Source of the DNA: Collimonas fungivorans
GTDB lineage: Bacteria; Pseudomonadota; Gammaproteobacteria; Burkholderiales; Burkholderiaceae_D
NCBI RefSeq assembly: GCF_001584145.1
Contig: NZ_CP013232.1
Span: 186,001 to 250,000, forward strand
Length of the DNA stretch: 64,000 nt
Direction: 5' to 3'
Below are positions 32,875 to 41,815 of this stretch, one piece after another. Position numbers and translations under genes: made by a program. Below the pieces are notes generated by a model. The model did not search any database, was not told the origin of the DNA, and saw only the letters and a list, made by a program, of their open reading frames with translations. How positions within the stretch are numbered: the stretch's first letter is position 1; the number at the start of each line of letters is the position of its first letter.

Positions 32875-34118
32875 AAGTCGCAACCGACACACCATCAACA
32901 GTCAGGAAGCCGGCGCTGGCAGTGATCGGCAACGGCATGGCCGGCATGCGCACGGTCGAAGAACTGCTCAAGCTGGCGCCGGACCTGTATGACATCACCG
33001 TGTTCGGCGCCGAGCCGCATGGCAACTACAACCGCATCCTGCTGTCGCCGCTGCTGGCGGGCGACAAGAGCATGGACGACATCATGCTCAATACGCCAGA
33101 GTGGTACAAGCAGCACGGGATCACGCTGCATGCCGGCGATCCGGTGATGGCCATAGACCGCCAGCGCCGCATTGTCCGCTCGCGCGCCGGCATCGAGCTG
33201 CACTATGACCGCCTGTTGCTGGCGACCGGCTCCAAGCCTTTCATCATCCCGGTGCCCGGCCATCAGCTGCCGGGCGTGATCGCTTTCCGCGATATCCAGG
33301 ATGTGGAAACCATGCTGGCGGCGGCGCGCAGCCACCGCCATGCGGTGGTCATCGGCGGTGGCCTGCTCGGGCTGGAAGCCGCCAACGGCCTGCTGCGGCA
33401 AGGCATGGATGTGACGGTGGTGCATGTCATGGACAGCCTGATGGAAAGGCAGTTGGACAAGTCGGCGGCGATCCTGCTGAAGAAGGCGCTGGAACAGAAA
33501 GGCCTGCGATTTTTACTGAACGCTCAGACAGCTGAAATTATCGGCGCCGGACAAGTTGCCGCAGTGCGCTTCAAGGATGGCACGGAAATTCCTGCCGACC
33601 TGGTGGTCATGACCGCCGGCGTCCGTCCCAATATCGAACTGGCGCAGCAGGCCGGCCTGCATTGCGAACGTGCAATCGTGGTCGACGATACCTTGCAGAC
33701 CTACGATCCGCGCATTTATGCGGTAGGCGAATGCGTGCAGCATCGCATGGCGACCTTCGGGCTGGTGGCGCCGATCTGGGACCAGGCGCGTGTATGCGGC
33801 GCGCACCTGGCCGGCGCCGGCCATCGGCGTTATGTGCAGCAAGCCACCGCCACCAAGCTCAAGGTCACCGGCGTCGACCTGTATTCCGCCGGCGATTTCA
33901 TCGGCGGCGAAGGCAGCGAAGACCTGGTGCTGCGCGATCCGCGCCGCGGCATCTACAAGCGGCTGGTGATCAAAGGCCCGCATATCGTCGGCGCGGTATT
34001 GTATGGCGACGTCAAGGACGGCCCCTGGTATTTCGAGATGATCCAGGGCCGCACCGATATTTCGGCGTTGCGCAGCCAGTTGCTGTTCGGCCAGGCGCTG
34101 TGCGCCCAGGCCGCCTGA
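32871..34118 (+). CDS. nasB: FAD-dependent NAD(P)H oxidoreductase for nitrate reduction (NasB-like)
   Basis: A 415-residue flavoprotein resembling the N-terminal half of NirB and rubredoxin reductases. It has two Rossmann motifs (LAVIGNGMAGMRTVEELL; HAVVIGGGLLGLEAANGL) and the FAD end motif IYAVGECVQH. It lacks the siroheme and BFD domains. The gene overlaps nirD by ATGA and is followed 12 bp later by the nitrate reductase, so it most likely passes electrons from NAD(P)H to NasA. Start 32871 is preferred for the overlap; 32865 is also possible. Confidence 0.82.
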   Translation: MKVATDTPSTVRKPALAVIGNGMAGMRTVEELLKLAPDLYDITVFGAEPHGNYNRILLSPLLAGDKSMDDIMLNTPEWYKQHGITLHAGDPVMAIDRQRRIVRSRAGIELHYDRLLLATGSKPFIIPVPGHQLPGVIAFRDIQDVETMLAAARSHRHAVVIGGGLLGLEAANGLLRQGMDVTVVHVMDSLMERQLDKSAAILLKKALEQKGLRFLLNAQTAEIIGAGQVAAVRFKDGTEIPADLVVMTAGVRPNIELAQQAGLHCERAIVVDDTLQTYDPRIYAVGECVQHRMATFGLVAPIWDQARVCGAHLAGAGHRRYVQQATATKLKVTGVDLYSAGDFIGGEGSEDLVLRDPRRGIYKRLVIKGPHIVGAVLYGDVKDGPWYFEMIQGRTDISALRSQLLFGQALCAQAA

Positions 34119-34130
34119 ACCGGAGCGCGC

Positions 34131-36878
34131 ATGAATCCGGTGCCGACATTTCCCTTGCTTGCGGCCAGCCAGCTGGCCGGCACGCTGACCACTTGTCCCT
34201 ATTGCGGCGTCGGCTGCGGCGTGCGCGCTACCGTGCGCGGCGACGGCCAGGTCGACATCGCCGGCGATGAAACACATGCCTCGAATGCGGGCCGCCTGTG
34301 CGTCAAGGGTTCGGCGCTGGGCGAAACCGTCGACCTGGACGGCCGCCTGCTGCATCCGCAGATGCGGGTGCAGCACGGTGATTCATTGCAGCGCGTGTCC
34401 TGGGATGCCGCACTGGAAAAGGTCGCGCTTGGTTTTCGTTCGGTCATCGAGCAACACGGCCCGGACGCTGTTGCGCTGTATGTTTCCGGCCAGCTGCTGA
34501 CCGAGGACTATTACATCGCCAACAAACTGATGAAGGGCTACATCGGCAGCGCCAACATCGACACCAATTCACGCTTGTGCATGTCGTCCGCCGTCGCTGG
34601 CCACAAACGCGCTTTCGGCGCCGACCTGGTGCCGGTCTGTTATGAAGACCTGGAGCTGGCCGACCTGGTGGTGCTGGTCGGCTCCAACACCGCGTGGTGC
34701 CACCCGATCCTGTTCCAGCGCATCGCCAGGATCAGGGAAACGCGGCCGCAGATGAAACTGGTGGTGATCGATCCGCGCCGCACCGCGACTTGCGAACTGG
34801 CTGACTTGCACTTGCCGCTGAAGGCAGGCAGCGATGTCTGGCTGTTCAACGGCCTGCTCAGTTTCCTGGCGCGCCACGATGCCGCCGATGCCAGTTTCAT
34901 TGAGGCGCATACCAACGGCCTGGACGCGGCGCTGGAAACCGCCGAAGTCGAATGCGCAGACCTGGCCGCGGTAGCAAAAACCTGCAAGCTCGATCCGCAA
35001 GATCTGCTGACTTTCTACGAATGGTTTGCGGCGAATCAGAAAGTGGTGACCGCTTTTTCGCAAGGCGTCAATCAATCGTCGTCCGGCACCGACAAGGTTA
35101 ACAGCATCATCAATTGCCACTTGCTGACCGGGCGCATCGGAAAAGAAGGCATGGGGCCATTCTCGATCACCGGCCAGCCGAACGCCATGGGCGGCCGCGA
35201 GGTGGGCGGCATGGCGAACATGCTGGCCGCCCACATGGACCTGGACAATCCGCACCACCGGCAGACGGTGCAGGATTTCTGGCAGGCGCCGCGCATGGCG
35301 CAGCGGCCCGGGCTGAAGGCGGTGGACCTGTTCCAGGCAATCGAAGCCGGCCGCGTCAAGGCGGTATGGATCATCGCCACCAACCCGGTAGTCAGCCTGC
35401 CGGATGCGGACCAGGTGCAGCGCGCGCTGGCCAAGTGCGAGCTGGTGGTGATGTCCGATATCGTCGAAAAAACCGACACCAGCGCTTTTGCCCACGTCGT
35501 GCTGCCGGCCCTGGGCTGGGGCGAGAAGGATGGCACGGTCACCAGTTCGGAGCGCCGCATCTCGCGCCAGCGTGCTTTCCTGCCGGCGCCGGGCGAAGCG
35601 CGCGCCGACTGGCAGATCCTGTGCCAGGTGGCGCAGCGCATGGGTTATGCCGGTTTCGATTTCAGCGCGGCGCACCAGGTGTTCGACGAACACGCGCGAC
35701 TCAGCTCCTTCCGCAACGGCGACGCCTTCGGCCAGCGCCGGGTATTCAACCTGGCCGGCCTGAGCGGCCTGGACCAAGCCGCCTTCGATGCCTTGCAGCC
35801 GGTGCAATGGCCTATCGTCGCCACATCTTCCGGTGAAAAACAGGGCACGGCGCGGCTGTTCGCCGATGGCCGTTTTGCTCATGCCGACGGCAAGGCGCGA
35901 TTTATCGCCACCGCGCCAAGGGCGCCGCAGCACGCAACCGACAGCGAATATCCATTGAGCCTGAATACCGGCCGCGTGCGCGACCAGTGGCACACCATGA
36001 CGCGCACCGGCAAGTCGCCCAAGCTCGCTGACCATGTGCCGGAATCTTTCGTCGACATGCATCCGCAGGACGCTTTGCTGTATGGCGTGCGCGAAGGCAT
36101 GCTGGCGCGCGTGTCCAGTCGCTGGGGCGCGATGGTGGCGCGGGTGCACCATGGCGGCGGCATCGCGCGCGGCAGTATTTTTGTGCCTATCCATTGGAAC
36201 GGCCAGTCGGCGTCGGATGCGCGGGTGGGGGCACTGGTCAATCCGGTGGTCGATCCAGTTTCCGGCGAGCCGGAATTCAAGCATACGCCGGTGCTGGTCG
36301 AAGAATTCCGCGTGGCCTGGTACGGGTTTTTGCTGAGCCGCGGCCGGCCGGTGCTCGACGACGTCACTCACTGGACCCGGATCCAGGGACGGCGTTTCAA
36401 CCGCTACGAACTGGCCGGCCGCAGTCCGATCGCCGACCATGGCGCCTGGGCCGCCGGCTTGCTGGGTGTCGACATTGCCGACGCCGACTGGCTGGAGTAC
36501 CAGGATGCCAGCGCCGGCATCTATCGCGCCGTGCATGTGGTGGATGACCGTATCGATGCTTGTCTGTTCCTGTCGCCGCGGCCGGACCTGCCGTCGCGTG
36601 CCTGGCTGGCCAGCCTGTTCGTCAAGGAACAGCTGGAAGATGTCGACCGCATCGGCCTGCTGCTGGGCCAGCCGATAGCCAAGGGCGCCGATACCGGACC
36701 CACGGTATGCTCGTGCTTTTCAGTCGGCCGCAACACCATTTGCGACGCGGTGCGCGAGCAGGGCATGACCACCGTGGCGCAGGTCACTGCCTGCCTGAAG
36801 GCCGGAGGCAACTGCGGTTCTTGCGTGCCGGAGATTAAAAAGCTGTTGACGGAAATTTCAATTGTAGAAGTGGTATAG
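34131..36878 (+). CDS. nasA: Assimilatory nitrate reductase catalytic subunit
   Basis: A 915-residue cytoplasmic molybdenum enzyme reducing nitrate to nitrite. The N-terminal [4Fe-4S] motif is CPYCGVGCG with the last Cys in GRLCVKG; the Mo-ligand Cys is in SRLCMSSAVAGHKRAFG. The molybdopterin-binding C-terminal domain covers about 600-720. A C-terminal BFD-like [2Fe-2S] domain (about 855-910; CSCFSVGRNTICDAV, NCGSCVPEI) is characteristic of assimilatory NasA/NasC and accepts electrons from NasB-type partners. No Tat signal. The last gene of the operon; the symbol nasC is used in some species. Confidence 0.94.
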   Translation: MNPVPTFPLLAASQLAGTLTTCPYCGVGCGVRATVRGDGQVDIAGDETHASNAGRLCVKGSALGETVDLDGRLLHPQMRVQHGDSLQRVSWDAALEKVALGFRSVIEQHGPDAVALYVSGQLLTEDYYIANKLMKGYIGSANIDTNSRLCMSSAVAGHKRAFGADLVPVCYEDLELADLVVLVGSNTAWCHPILFQRIARIRETRPQMKLVVIDPRRTATCELADLHLPLKAGSDVWLFNGLLSFLARHDAADASFIEAHTNGLDAALETAEVECADLAAVAKTCKLDPQDLLTFYEWFAANQKVVTAFSQGVNQSSSGTDKVNSIINCHLLTGRIGKEGMGPFSITGQPNAMGGREVGGMANMLAAHMDLDNPHHRQTVQDFWQAPRMAQRPGLKAVDLFQAIEAGRVKAVWIIATNPVVSLPDADQVQRALAKCELVVMSDIVEKTDTSAFAHVVLPALGWGEKDGTVTSSERRISRQRAFLPAPGEARADWQILCQVAQRMGYAGFDFSAAHQVFDEHARLSSFRNGDAFGQRRVFNLAGLSGLDQAAFDALQPVQWPIVATSSGEKQGTARLFADGRFAHADGKARFIATAPRAPQHATDSEYPLSLNTGRVRDQWHTMTRTGKSPKLADHVPESFVDMHPQDALLYGVREGMLARVSSRWGAMVARVHHGGGIARGSIFVPIHWNGQSASDARVGALVNPVVDPVSGEPEFKHTPVLVEEFRVAWYGFLLSRGRPVLDDVTHWTRIQGRRFNRYELAGRSPIADHGAWAAGLLGVDIADADWLEYQDASAGIYRAVHVVDDRIDACLFLSPRPDLPSRAWLASLFVKEQLEDVDRIGLLLGQPIAKGADTGPTVCSCFSVGRNTICDAVREQGMTTVAQVTACLKAGGNCGSCVPEIKKLLTEISIVEVV

Positions 36879-36943
36879 GCCGGGAAATCTGATTAACTAA
36901 GTTACCATTATTTTTACTTGAAACGAAAATGATGGAGACGAAC

Positions 36944-38581
36944 ATGGTTTTCTTCTTTGCGCCATCGCGCCGGCATTATTCCCGCCTGGCCGCGCTGATC
37001 CTCGCGGCCGGCCTTGCCGCCGCCGCACCGGCGTACGCCGATACCTCTGCTGTCCTTGATACCGCTGCCTATCCGGCGCCGCCGTCCGAGCTGTATCCGC
37101 AGCTGTTCCCGGCAGTGCAGATGGGCCAGGTTTTCGAGGACGGCAAGACCTTTGTCGACGCCTTGCCGAAAGGCCGGCCTGCCGCCATCGAAGCCGAGTA
37201 CCTGCGGACCAGGGAGCGGCCCGGTTTCGCGCTGGCGGATTTTGTCCGGCAGCATTTCGAACTGCCGCAAGACAATCCGGACGCTTACGTCAGCGACCGC
37301 TCGCAATCGCTGCAGCAGCACATAGCCGGCTTGTGGCCGCACCTGACCCAGCAGCCGGCGAAGGCCGGCGCCGCCTCGTCGCTGCTGCCTTTGCCGCAAC
37401 CTTATGTGGTGCCGGGCGGGCGCTTCCGCGAAGTGTATTACTGGGATTCCTACTTCACCATGCTGGGCCTGCTGCAAAACGGCAAGCCGCAGCTGATCCG
37501 TGCCATGGTGGATAATTTCGCCAGCCTGATCGACCGTTACGGCCATATCCCGAACGGCAACCGCAGCTATTACCTGAGCCGTTCGCAGCCGCCCTTCTAT
37601 TTCAAGATGGTTGGCCTGCTGTCGACCCAGGACGAAGCCGCCGCCTATGCACGCTACCTGCCGCAGCTGCGGCGCGAATACGGCTTCTGGATGGATGGGG
37701 AGCACGCGCTTAAACCCGGCAGCGCGCACAGACGGGTAGTGGCGCTGGCCGACGGCAGCGTACTGAACCGCTATTACGACGACCGCGCCGTGCCGCGCGA
37801 CGAATCGTATGCGGAGGATGTCAAAGTGGCCCGGCAGAGCGGGCGCAACGCTGCCGAGGTTTACCGCGACAAGCGCGCCGGCGCTGAAAGCGGCTGGGAT
37901 TTCAGCAGCCGTTGGTTCGCCGACGGCAAGACGCTTGCCACCATCGAAACCACAGCCATCTTACCGGTTGACCTGAACAGCCTGCTGTACGGGCTGGAAA
38001 ATGCGATCCGCCTGGGTTGCGAGCGCGTGCGCGATCTGGCCTGCAGCAGCGAATTCAGGCAGCGTGCCGACCGCCGCAGTATCGCCGTACAAAAATACCT
38101 GTGGGATGAGAGCGCGGGCCATTACGTCGACTACCAATGGGTCAAGCGGCAGCCGACCGCGCGCCCCAGCGCCGCCACGCTATATCCGTTGTTCGTCGGC
38201 TTGGCCGAACCGGCGCAAGCCGCGCGCGTGGCGCAATGGACCGGTAAGGTATTGCTGAAACCTTACGGCATTGTCACCACGCCGGTCAGCAGCGGCCAGC
38301 AATGGGATATGCCCAACGGCTGGGCGCCGCTGCAATGGATTGCCGTCGACGGCCTGAACCGTTACGGCCTGCATGCCCAGGCGCGCGATATCGCCACGCG
38401 CTGGATGGGCAAGGTGCAGCAGGTCTACGCCGGCAGCGGCAAGCTGGTGGAAAAATACGATGTCATCGGCAGCGGGGCCGAAGCCGGCGGCGGCGAATAT
38501 GCCTTGCAAGACGGCTTCGGCTGGACCAACGGTGTGGCGATGCAATTTATGACGCTGTATCCCGAGCTGAAGCGGCCTTAA
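36944..38581 (+). CDS. treA: Periplasmic trehalase (GH37)
   Basis: A 545-residue glycoside hydrolase family 37 enzyme that splits trehalose into two glucose. Both family signatures are present: PGGRFREVYYWDSYFT and QWDMPNGWAPLQW. The catalytic acid region is near DFSSRWF and the base near the Glu-rich EKYDVIG. The start at 36944 has GGAG six bases upstream and gives a signal peptide ending at PAYADTS; ATGs at 36929 and 36932 are less well placed. Its stop overlaps the convergent MFS gene by four bases. Periplasmic use of trehalose, for example from fungi, is inferred. Confidence 0.93.
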   Translation: MVFFFAPSRRHYSRLAALILAAGLAAAAPAYADTSAVLDTAAYPAPPSELYPQLFPAVQMGQVFEDGKTFVDALPKGRPAAIEAEYLRTRERPGFALADFVRQHFELPQDNPDAYVSDRSQSLQQHIAGLWPHLTQQPAKAGAASSLLPLPQPYVVPGGRFREVYYWDSYFTMLGLLQNGKPQLIRAMVDNFASLIDRYGHIPNGNRSYYLSRSQPPFYFKMVGLLSTQDEAAAYARYLPQLRREYGFWMDGEHALKPGSAHRRVVALADGSVLNRYYDDRAVPRDESYAEDVKVARQSGRNAAEVYRDKRAGAESGWDFSSRWFADGKTLATIETTAILPVDLNSLLYGLENAIRLGCERVRDLACSSEFRQRADRRSIAVQKYLWDESAGHYVDYQWVKRQPTARPSAATLYPLFVGLAEPAQAARVAQWTGKVLLKPYGIVTTPVSSGQQWDMPNGWAPLQWIAVDGLNRYGLHAQARDIATRWMGKVQQVYAGSGKLVEKYDVIGSGAEAGGGEYALQDGFGWTNGVAMQFMTLYPELKRP

Positions 38582-39771
38582 TGCACCGCGGCCGGCCTGG
38601 CCTTGCGCTCGGCCAGCAGCCAGATGGCCAGGCCGGCGGCGCTCAATCCGGCGCCGGTCATCGACACGCCGAACCAGCCGGCATAGCCGTACATCGAGGT
38701 CGACAGCACCGAGCCGCAGGCGCCACCGATGAAGTAGCAGGTCATGTAGCCGGCGGTCAGGCGATTCCTGGAATCCGGATGCAGGTGATTGATCACGCTC
38801 AGGTTGGTGACGTGGATCGCTTGCACCATCAGGTCCAGCAGCAGGATGCCGATGATCAGGCCCAGCAGCGAACTTTTGGCAAACAGCAGCGGCAGCCACG
38901 ACAGCAACAGCAGCGCCAGGCCGATGGAGGTCGAACGGCCGGCATGGCCACGGTCGGCCAGCCGCCCGGCATGCGAGGCCGCCATGGCGCCGGCGGCGCC
39001 GACCAGGCCGAACAGGCCGATGGTGCCGTCGGAATAATGGAAAGGCTCAGCCGCCAGCAAAAAGGAAATCGAAGTCCACAGCACGCTGAACACGGCAAAG
39101 ATGATCCCGCCCAGCAGGGCGCGGATGCGCAGCACCGGCTCCGCCACGAACAAGGTGAGGATGGACGCCAGCAAACGCGGATAACTCAGGCTTTGCGACT
39201 GGTGGTGGCGCGGCAGGGCGCGTCCCAGCAGGATTGCCGTCACGATCATCAGCGCCGCGCCGAACCAGTACACAGTCTGCCAGCCGCCCAGCGCCGACAG
39301 GTAGCCGGCCACGGTGCGCGCCAGCAGGATGCCTAGCAGCAGTCCGGTCATCACGTGGCCGACCACCTTGCCGCGCTCCTGCGGCGCCGCCAGGGTCGCG
39401 GCAAACGGCACCAGCACTTGCGACACCACGGAAAACAGCCCGGTCAGCGCGGTCCCGAGCAGGACGAACGCCATGCTCTGCGCAGTGGCAGTGATCAGCA
39501 GTCCGCAGGCGGACAGCAGGGTCATGATGACGATCAGTTTCTTCCGTTCCAGGATGTCGGCCAGCGGCACCAGCAGCATCAGTCCCAGCGCATAACCGAG
39601 CTGGGCCACGGTGACGATCAGGCCGGCGCTGCCGTTGGAAATGCCGAAGCGCGCGGCAATGGTATGCAGCAGCGGCTGCGCGTAGTAGTTGCTGGCCACC
39701 GCGACGCCGGTAGCGATCGACATCATGATCACCAGGCCGGGACTGAGTTTTCCGGGTTGTGCTTGTTCCAT
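38578..39771 (-). CDS. MFS transporter (DHA1-like)
   Basis: A 397-residue, 12-helix major facilitator. It opens with LVIMMSIATGVAVASNYYAQPLLHTIA, typical of the YnfM/NepI-like group of DHA1 exporters; the signature loop is LADILERKKLIV. The frame start at 39795 is eight codons upstream, but ATG 39771 (MEQAQPGK) fits better. It is convergent with treA and overlaps its stop. Substrate unknown; sugar or small-molecule export is possible. Confidence 0.83.
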   Translation of the reverse strand: MEQAQPGKLSPGLVIMMSIATGVAVASNYYAQPLLHTIAARFGISNGSAGLIVTVAQLGYALGLMLLVPLADILERKKLIVIMTLLSACGLLITATAQSMAFVLLGTALTGLFSVVSQVLVPFAATLAAPQERGKVVGHVMTGLLLGILLARTVAGYLSALGGWQTVYWFGAALMIVTAILLGRALPRHHQSQSLSYPRLLASILTLFVAEPVLRIRALLGGIIFAVFSVLWTSISFLLAAEPFHYSDGTIGLFGLVGAAGAMAASHAGRLADRGHAGRSTSIGLALLLLSWLPLLFAKSSLLGLIIGILLLDLMVQAIHVTNLSVINHLHPDSRNRLTAGYMTCYFIGGACGSVLSTSMYGYAGWFGVSMTGAGLSAAGLAIWLLAERKARPAAVH

Positions 39772-39943
39772 CTTGAAATGCCTTTGAAAATACAAGGCGA
39801 CACTTTATCCCTTATCTCGACGCGGCGCTTTGCCGCTCCGTAAACCGGCTGCCAGCAGGCTGGCGAAATATTGCGTAAAGTACTGGCTTGTCCGCAGCAA
39901 GCGACCGCCGCAGCCTTTCATCCATCGACCTAGGAGCCTTACC

Positions 39944-40423
39944 ATGAGTCAAGCCAGCGAAGCCCGTCCGCCGTTTCCGCCCTTCACCCGCGAGACGGCG
40001 GCGCAGAAGGTGAGGATGGCGGAAGACGGCTGGAACAGCCGCGATCCGCAGCGTGTATCGCTGGCGTATACCGTCGACACCATCTGGCGCAACCGCCACG
40101 AATTCCCGCAAGGACGCGATCAGGTGGTGCAATTCCTGACCCGCAAATGGGAGCGCGAACTGGATTACCGCCTGATCAAGGAATTGTGGGCCTTCGACGG
40201 CAACCGCATCGCCGTGCGTTTTGCCTACGAGTCCCACGATGCCGCCGGCAACTGGTTCCGTTCCTATGGCAACGAGAACTGGGAGTTCGATGAACATGGC
40301 CTGATGCATCGCCGCTTCGCCAGCATCAACGACTTGCCGATCAAGGAGTCGGAGCGCAAATATCACTGGCCGCTGGGGCGTCGTCCTGACGATCATCCGG
40401 GGTTGAGCGACCTGGGTCTGTAA
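39944..40423 (+). CDS. DUF1348 / SnoaL-like (NTF2-fold) protein
   Basis: A 159-residue soluble protein of the DUF1348 family, an NTF2-like fold. Diagnostic text includes [38 protein letters not shown] and [14 protein letters not shown], with ASINDLPI near the end. Members are common in soil bacteria but have no assigned reaction. ATG at 39944 follows TAGGAG. It lies alone between an MFS transporter and a toxin-antitoxin pair. Confidence 0.9.
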   Translation: MSQASEARPPFPPFTRETAAQKVRMAEDGWNSRDPQRVSLAYTVDTIWRNRHEFPQGRDQVVQFLTRKWERELDYRLIKELWAFDGNRIAVRFAYESHDAAGNWFRSYGNENWEFDEHGLMHRRFASINDLPIKESERKYHWPLGRRPDDHPGLSDLGL

Positions 40424-40534
40424 GCTTGGTAATCAGGGTTTAAATTAAGATATTGCTTGTACACACATGTATTTACATTGTATTTGATTTGGACTAGAGT
40501 GTAAGAATCATGTGTTCAGCAAGCGACGTTTACC

Positions 40535-40771
40535 ATGCAAACCACTAAAGTTTTTAAAAACGGCAACTCTCAGGCGGTCCGTATTCCAGCTGACCTGGCG
40601 TATGAGCGCACGGATATAGAGTTGGAGATAGAGCGTGTCGGCGACGAATTGCGGATTCGTCCAGTTGGAAGAACCCTGGGCGGGGTTTTAAAGAAATTCG
40701 CGAAATTCGGACCGGATTTCATGAGTAAGGGCCGGGATGATCACGAGCAAGACGAACGCGAGGCTTTGTAA
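40535..40771 (+). CDS. vapB: VapB-type antitoxin (AbrB/VagC fold)
   Basis: A 78-residue antitoxin. The N-terminal SpoVT/AbrB swapped-hairpin domain reads TTKVFKNGNSQAVRIPADL, a hallmark of VagC/VapB. The acidic C-terminus (SKGRDDHEQDEREAL) would bind and block the PIN toxin. Its stop overlaps the toxin start by one base, typical of translationally coupled type II modules. It should repress its own promoter in the preceding 110-bp AT-rich gap. Confidence 0.9.
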   Translation: MQTTKVFKNGNSQAVRIPADLAYERTDIELEIERVGDELRIRPVGRTLGGVLKKFAKFGPDFMSKGRDDHEQDEREAL

Positions 40772-41172
40772 TGCCACGTTATATGCTCGACACCAATATG
40801 TGCATCTACCTGATGAAAAATCAGCCGCAGCAAGTGGCGCAGCGATTCGCCGAATGTTTTGTCGGCGATGTCGTGATGTCGGCCATCACCTTTGCGGAGC
40901 TGGAGTATGGTGTCACGATATCCGCAAACCAAGCGCGGGAGCGACGTAACCTGCACGCCTTGATAGAGGATATTCCTGTGGCGGCGTTTGGTAGCGGCGC
41001 TGCAAGCGCCTACGGTCCGATTCGAGAGGCTACTCGGGAGCGCAAGAAAGATCATCTCGACAAATTGATTGCAGCGCATGCTGTATCGCTCGATATCATC
41101 CTCGTTACCAGCAATGAGCGGGATTTCGCAAGTTATCCCGGCGTCAGAATAGAGAACTGGATTACAGTCTAA
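40771..41172 (+). CDS. vapC: VapC-type PIN-domain ribonuclease toxin
   Basis: A 133-residue PIN-domain protein. The four acidic active-site positions are present: Asp7 in YMLDTNMCIY, Glu near 43 in FAELEYG, Asp in HLDKLIAAHA and Asp in SNERDF. It belongs to the group that cleaves initiator tRNA in enteric bacteria (VagD/VapC-MvpT), though the target here is untested. Overlaps vapB by one base. Confidence 0.9.
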   Translation: MPRYMLDTNMCIYLMKNQPQQVAQRFAECFVGDVVMSAITFAELEYGVTISANQARERRNLHALIEDIPVAAFGSGAASAYGPIREATRERKKDHLDKLIAAHAVSLDIILVTSNERDFASYPGVRIENWITV

Positions 41173-41194
41173 ATCGGGCTTGCAAAGGATCTGT

Positions 41195-41500
41195 TTAGTG
41201 CGATCGCCTGTATTCGTTATAAATCAGCGAGAGCACTACCGGCACCCGGTTGGCGTTGCCGAAATTGACCGGATCGTCGGTGCGCGGGTAGGCCACCGGA
41301 TAGGCGCGCAGCATGTTGATTTGCGCCAGCTCGAAATCTTCCAATTGCGCCAGTGCTGCGATTGCTTCGTTTTCGATCTGATGCATCAATGACCAGGTCA
41401 GCAGCGCGTCGGCATTGCGATAGCGCGTCACGATGGCTGCGATGGTGGCTTTCAGTCTGGCAGTCATGGCGTCAAGCTCCGGTCTTCTGACAACAATCAT
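41195..41500 (-). CDS. Small protein with LexA-type promoter, unknown function
   Basis: A 101-residue soluble protein that I do not recognise. It is helical at the N-terminus (ARLKATIAAIVTRYRNADALL) and ends in a basic YNEYRRSH. ATG at 41500 has GGAGA upstream; GTG at 41503 and ATG at 41467 are alternatives. A consensus LexA box lies 22 bp upstream, so it is probably DNA-damage inducible. It is convergent with vapC, 22 bp apart. It shows no transmembrane segment and no toxin signature. Confidence 0.6.
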   Translation of the reverse strand: MIVVRRPELDAMTARLKATIAAIVTRYRNADALLTWSLMHQIENEAIAALAQLEDFELAQINMLRAYPVAYPRTDDPVNFGNANRVPVVLSLIYNEYRRSH

Positions 41501-41521
41501 CACATCTCTCCACGCAAATTA

Positions 41522-41541
41522 TACTGTATATATGTACAGTA
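41522..41541 (-). promoter_or_regulatory. LexA (SOS) box
   Basis: TACTGTATATATGTACAGTA: CTGT-N8-ACAG with the AT-rich centre of the gammaproteobacterial and betaproteobacterial LexA box. It sits inside a longer perfect palindrome with 12-bp arms (41517-41546). It lies immediately in front of the small gene at 41195-41500. Confidence 0.82.
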
Positions 41542-41650
41542 TAATTCAAGCTGCGGAAATACCCAATCGATACCGCCCAGCTATTGCAGCGTTCCGTTGA
41601 GAATCCGCGCGGCGCTATACAATAGCGTTCTCTCCATTAGCCAGGATGTG

Positions 41651-41809
41651 AGTGTCCTAAGTTAGAAATTCGTCGAAGAAAAGCGATGAAATCGGCGCCA
41701 TGCGTCGTTGCAAATACTCGCAAGGGTTACACCCTTGCTCCGTTTTGCGTCTAGCCTGGCACCGATTTCATCACTTTTCTTGTTCAACGAATTTCTAACT
41801 CAGGACACT
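41651..41809. repeat. 159-bp imperfect inverted-repeat element with internal hairpin
   Basis: The arm 41651-41700 pairs with 41757-41809 at 46 of 50 positions plus one 3-base insertion. Between them GCAAGGGT, TAC, ACCCTTGC (41720-41738) forms a perfect inner hairpin. The element begins AGTGTCCT and ends AGGACACT and lies seven bases before the peptidase start. No clear target duplication. It could be a miniature transposable element or a structured RNA. Confidence 0.75.
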
Positions 41810-41815
41810 GTTGCC

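Noticed and set aside
29689..32898. 1069-residue open frame on the minus strand across nirB
   Set aside because: It is antisense to a full set of NirB motifs; long antisense frames are common in GC-rich genes, and the product is His/Ala/Asp-rich low-complexity text with no domains.
34569..36536. 655-residue minus-strand frame across nasA
   Set aside because: Antisense to a molybdoenzyme with all cofactor motifs; no ribosome site and no recognisable domain.
41708..41815. N-terminal extension of the M3 peptidase
   Set aside because: It would be encoded by the inverted-repeat element; family members begin near the ATG at 41816.
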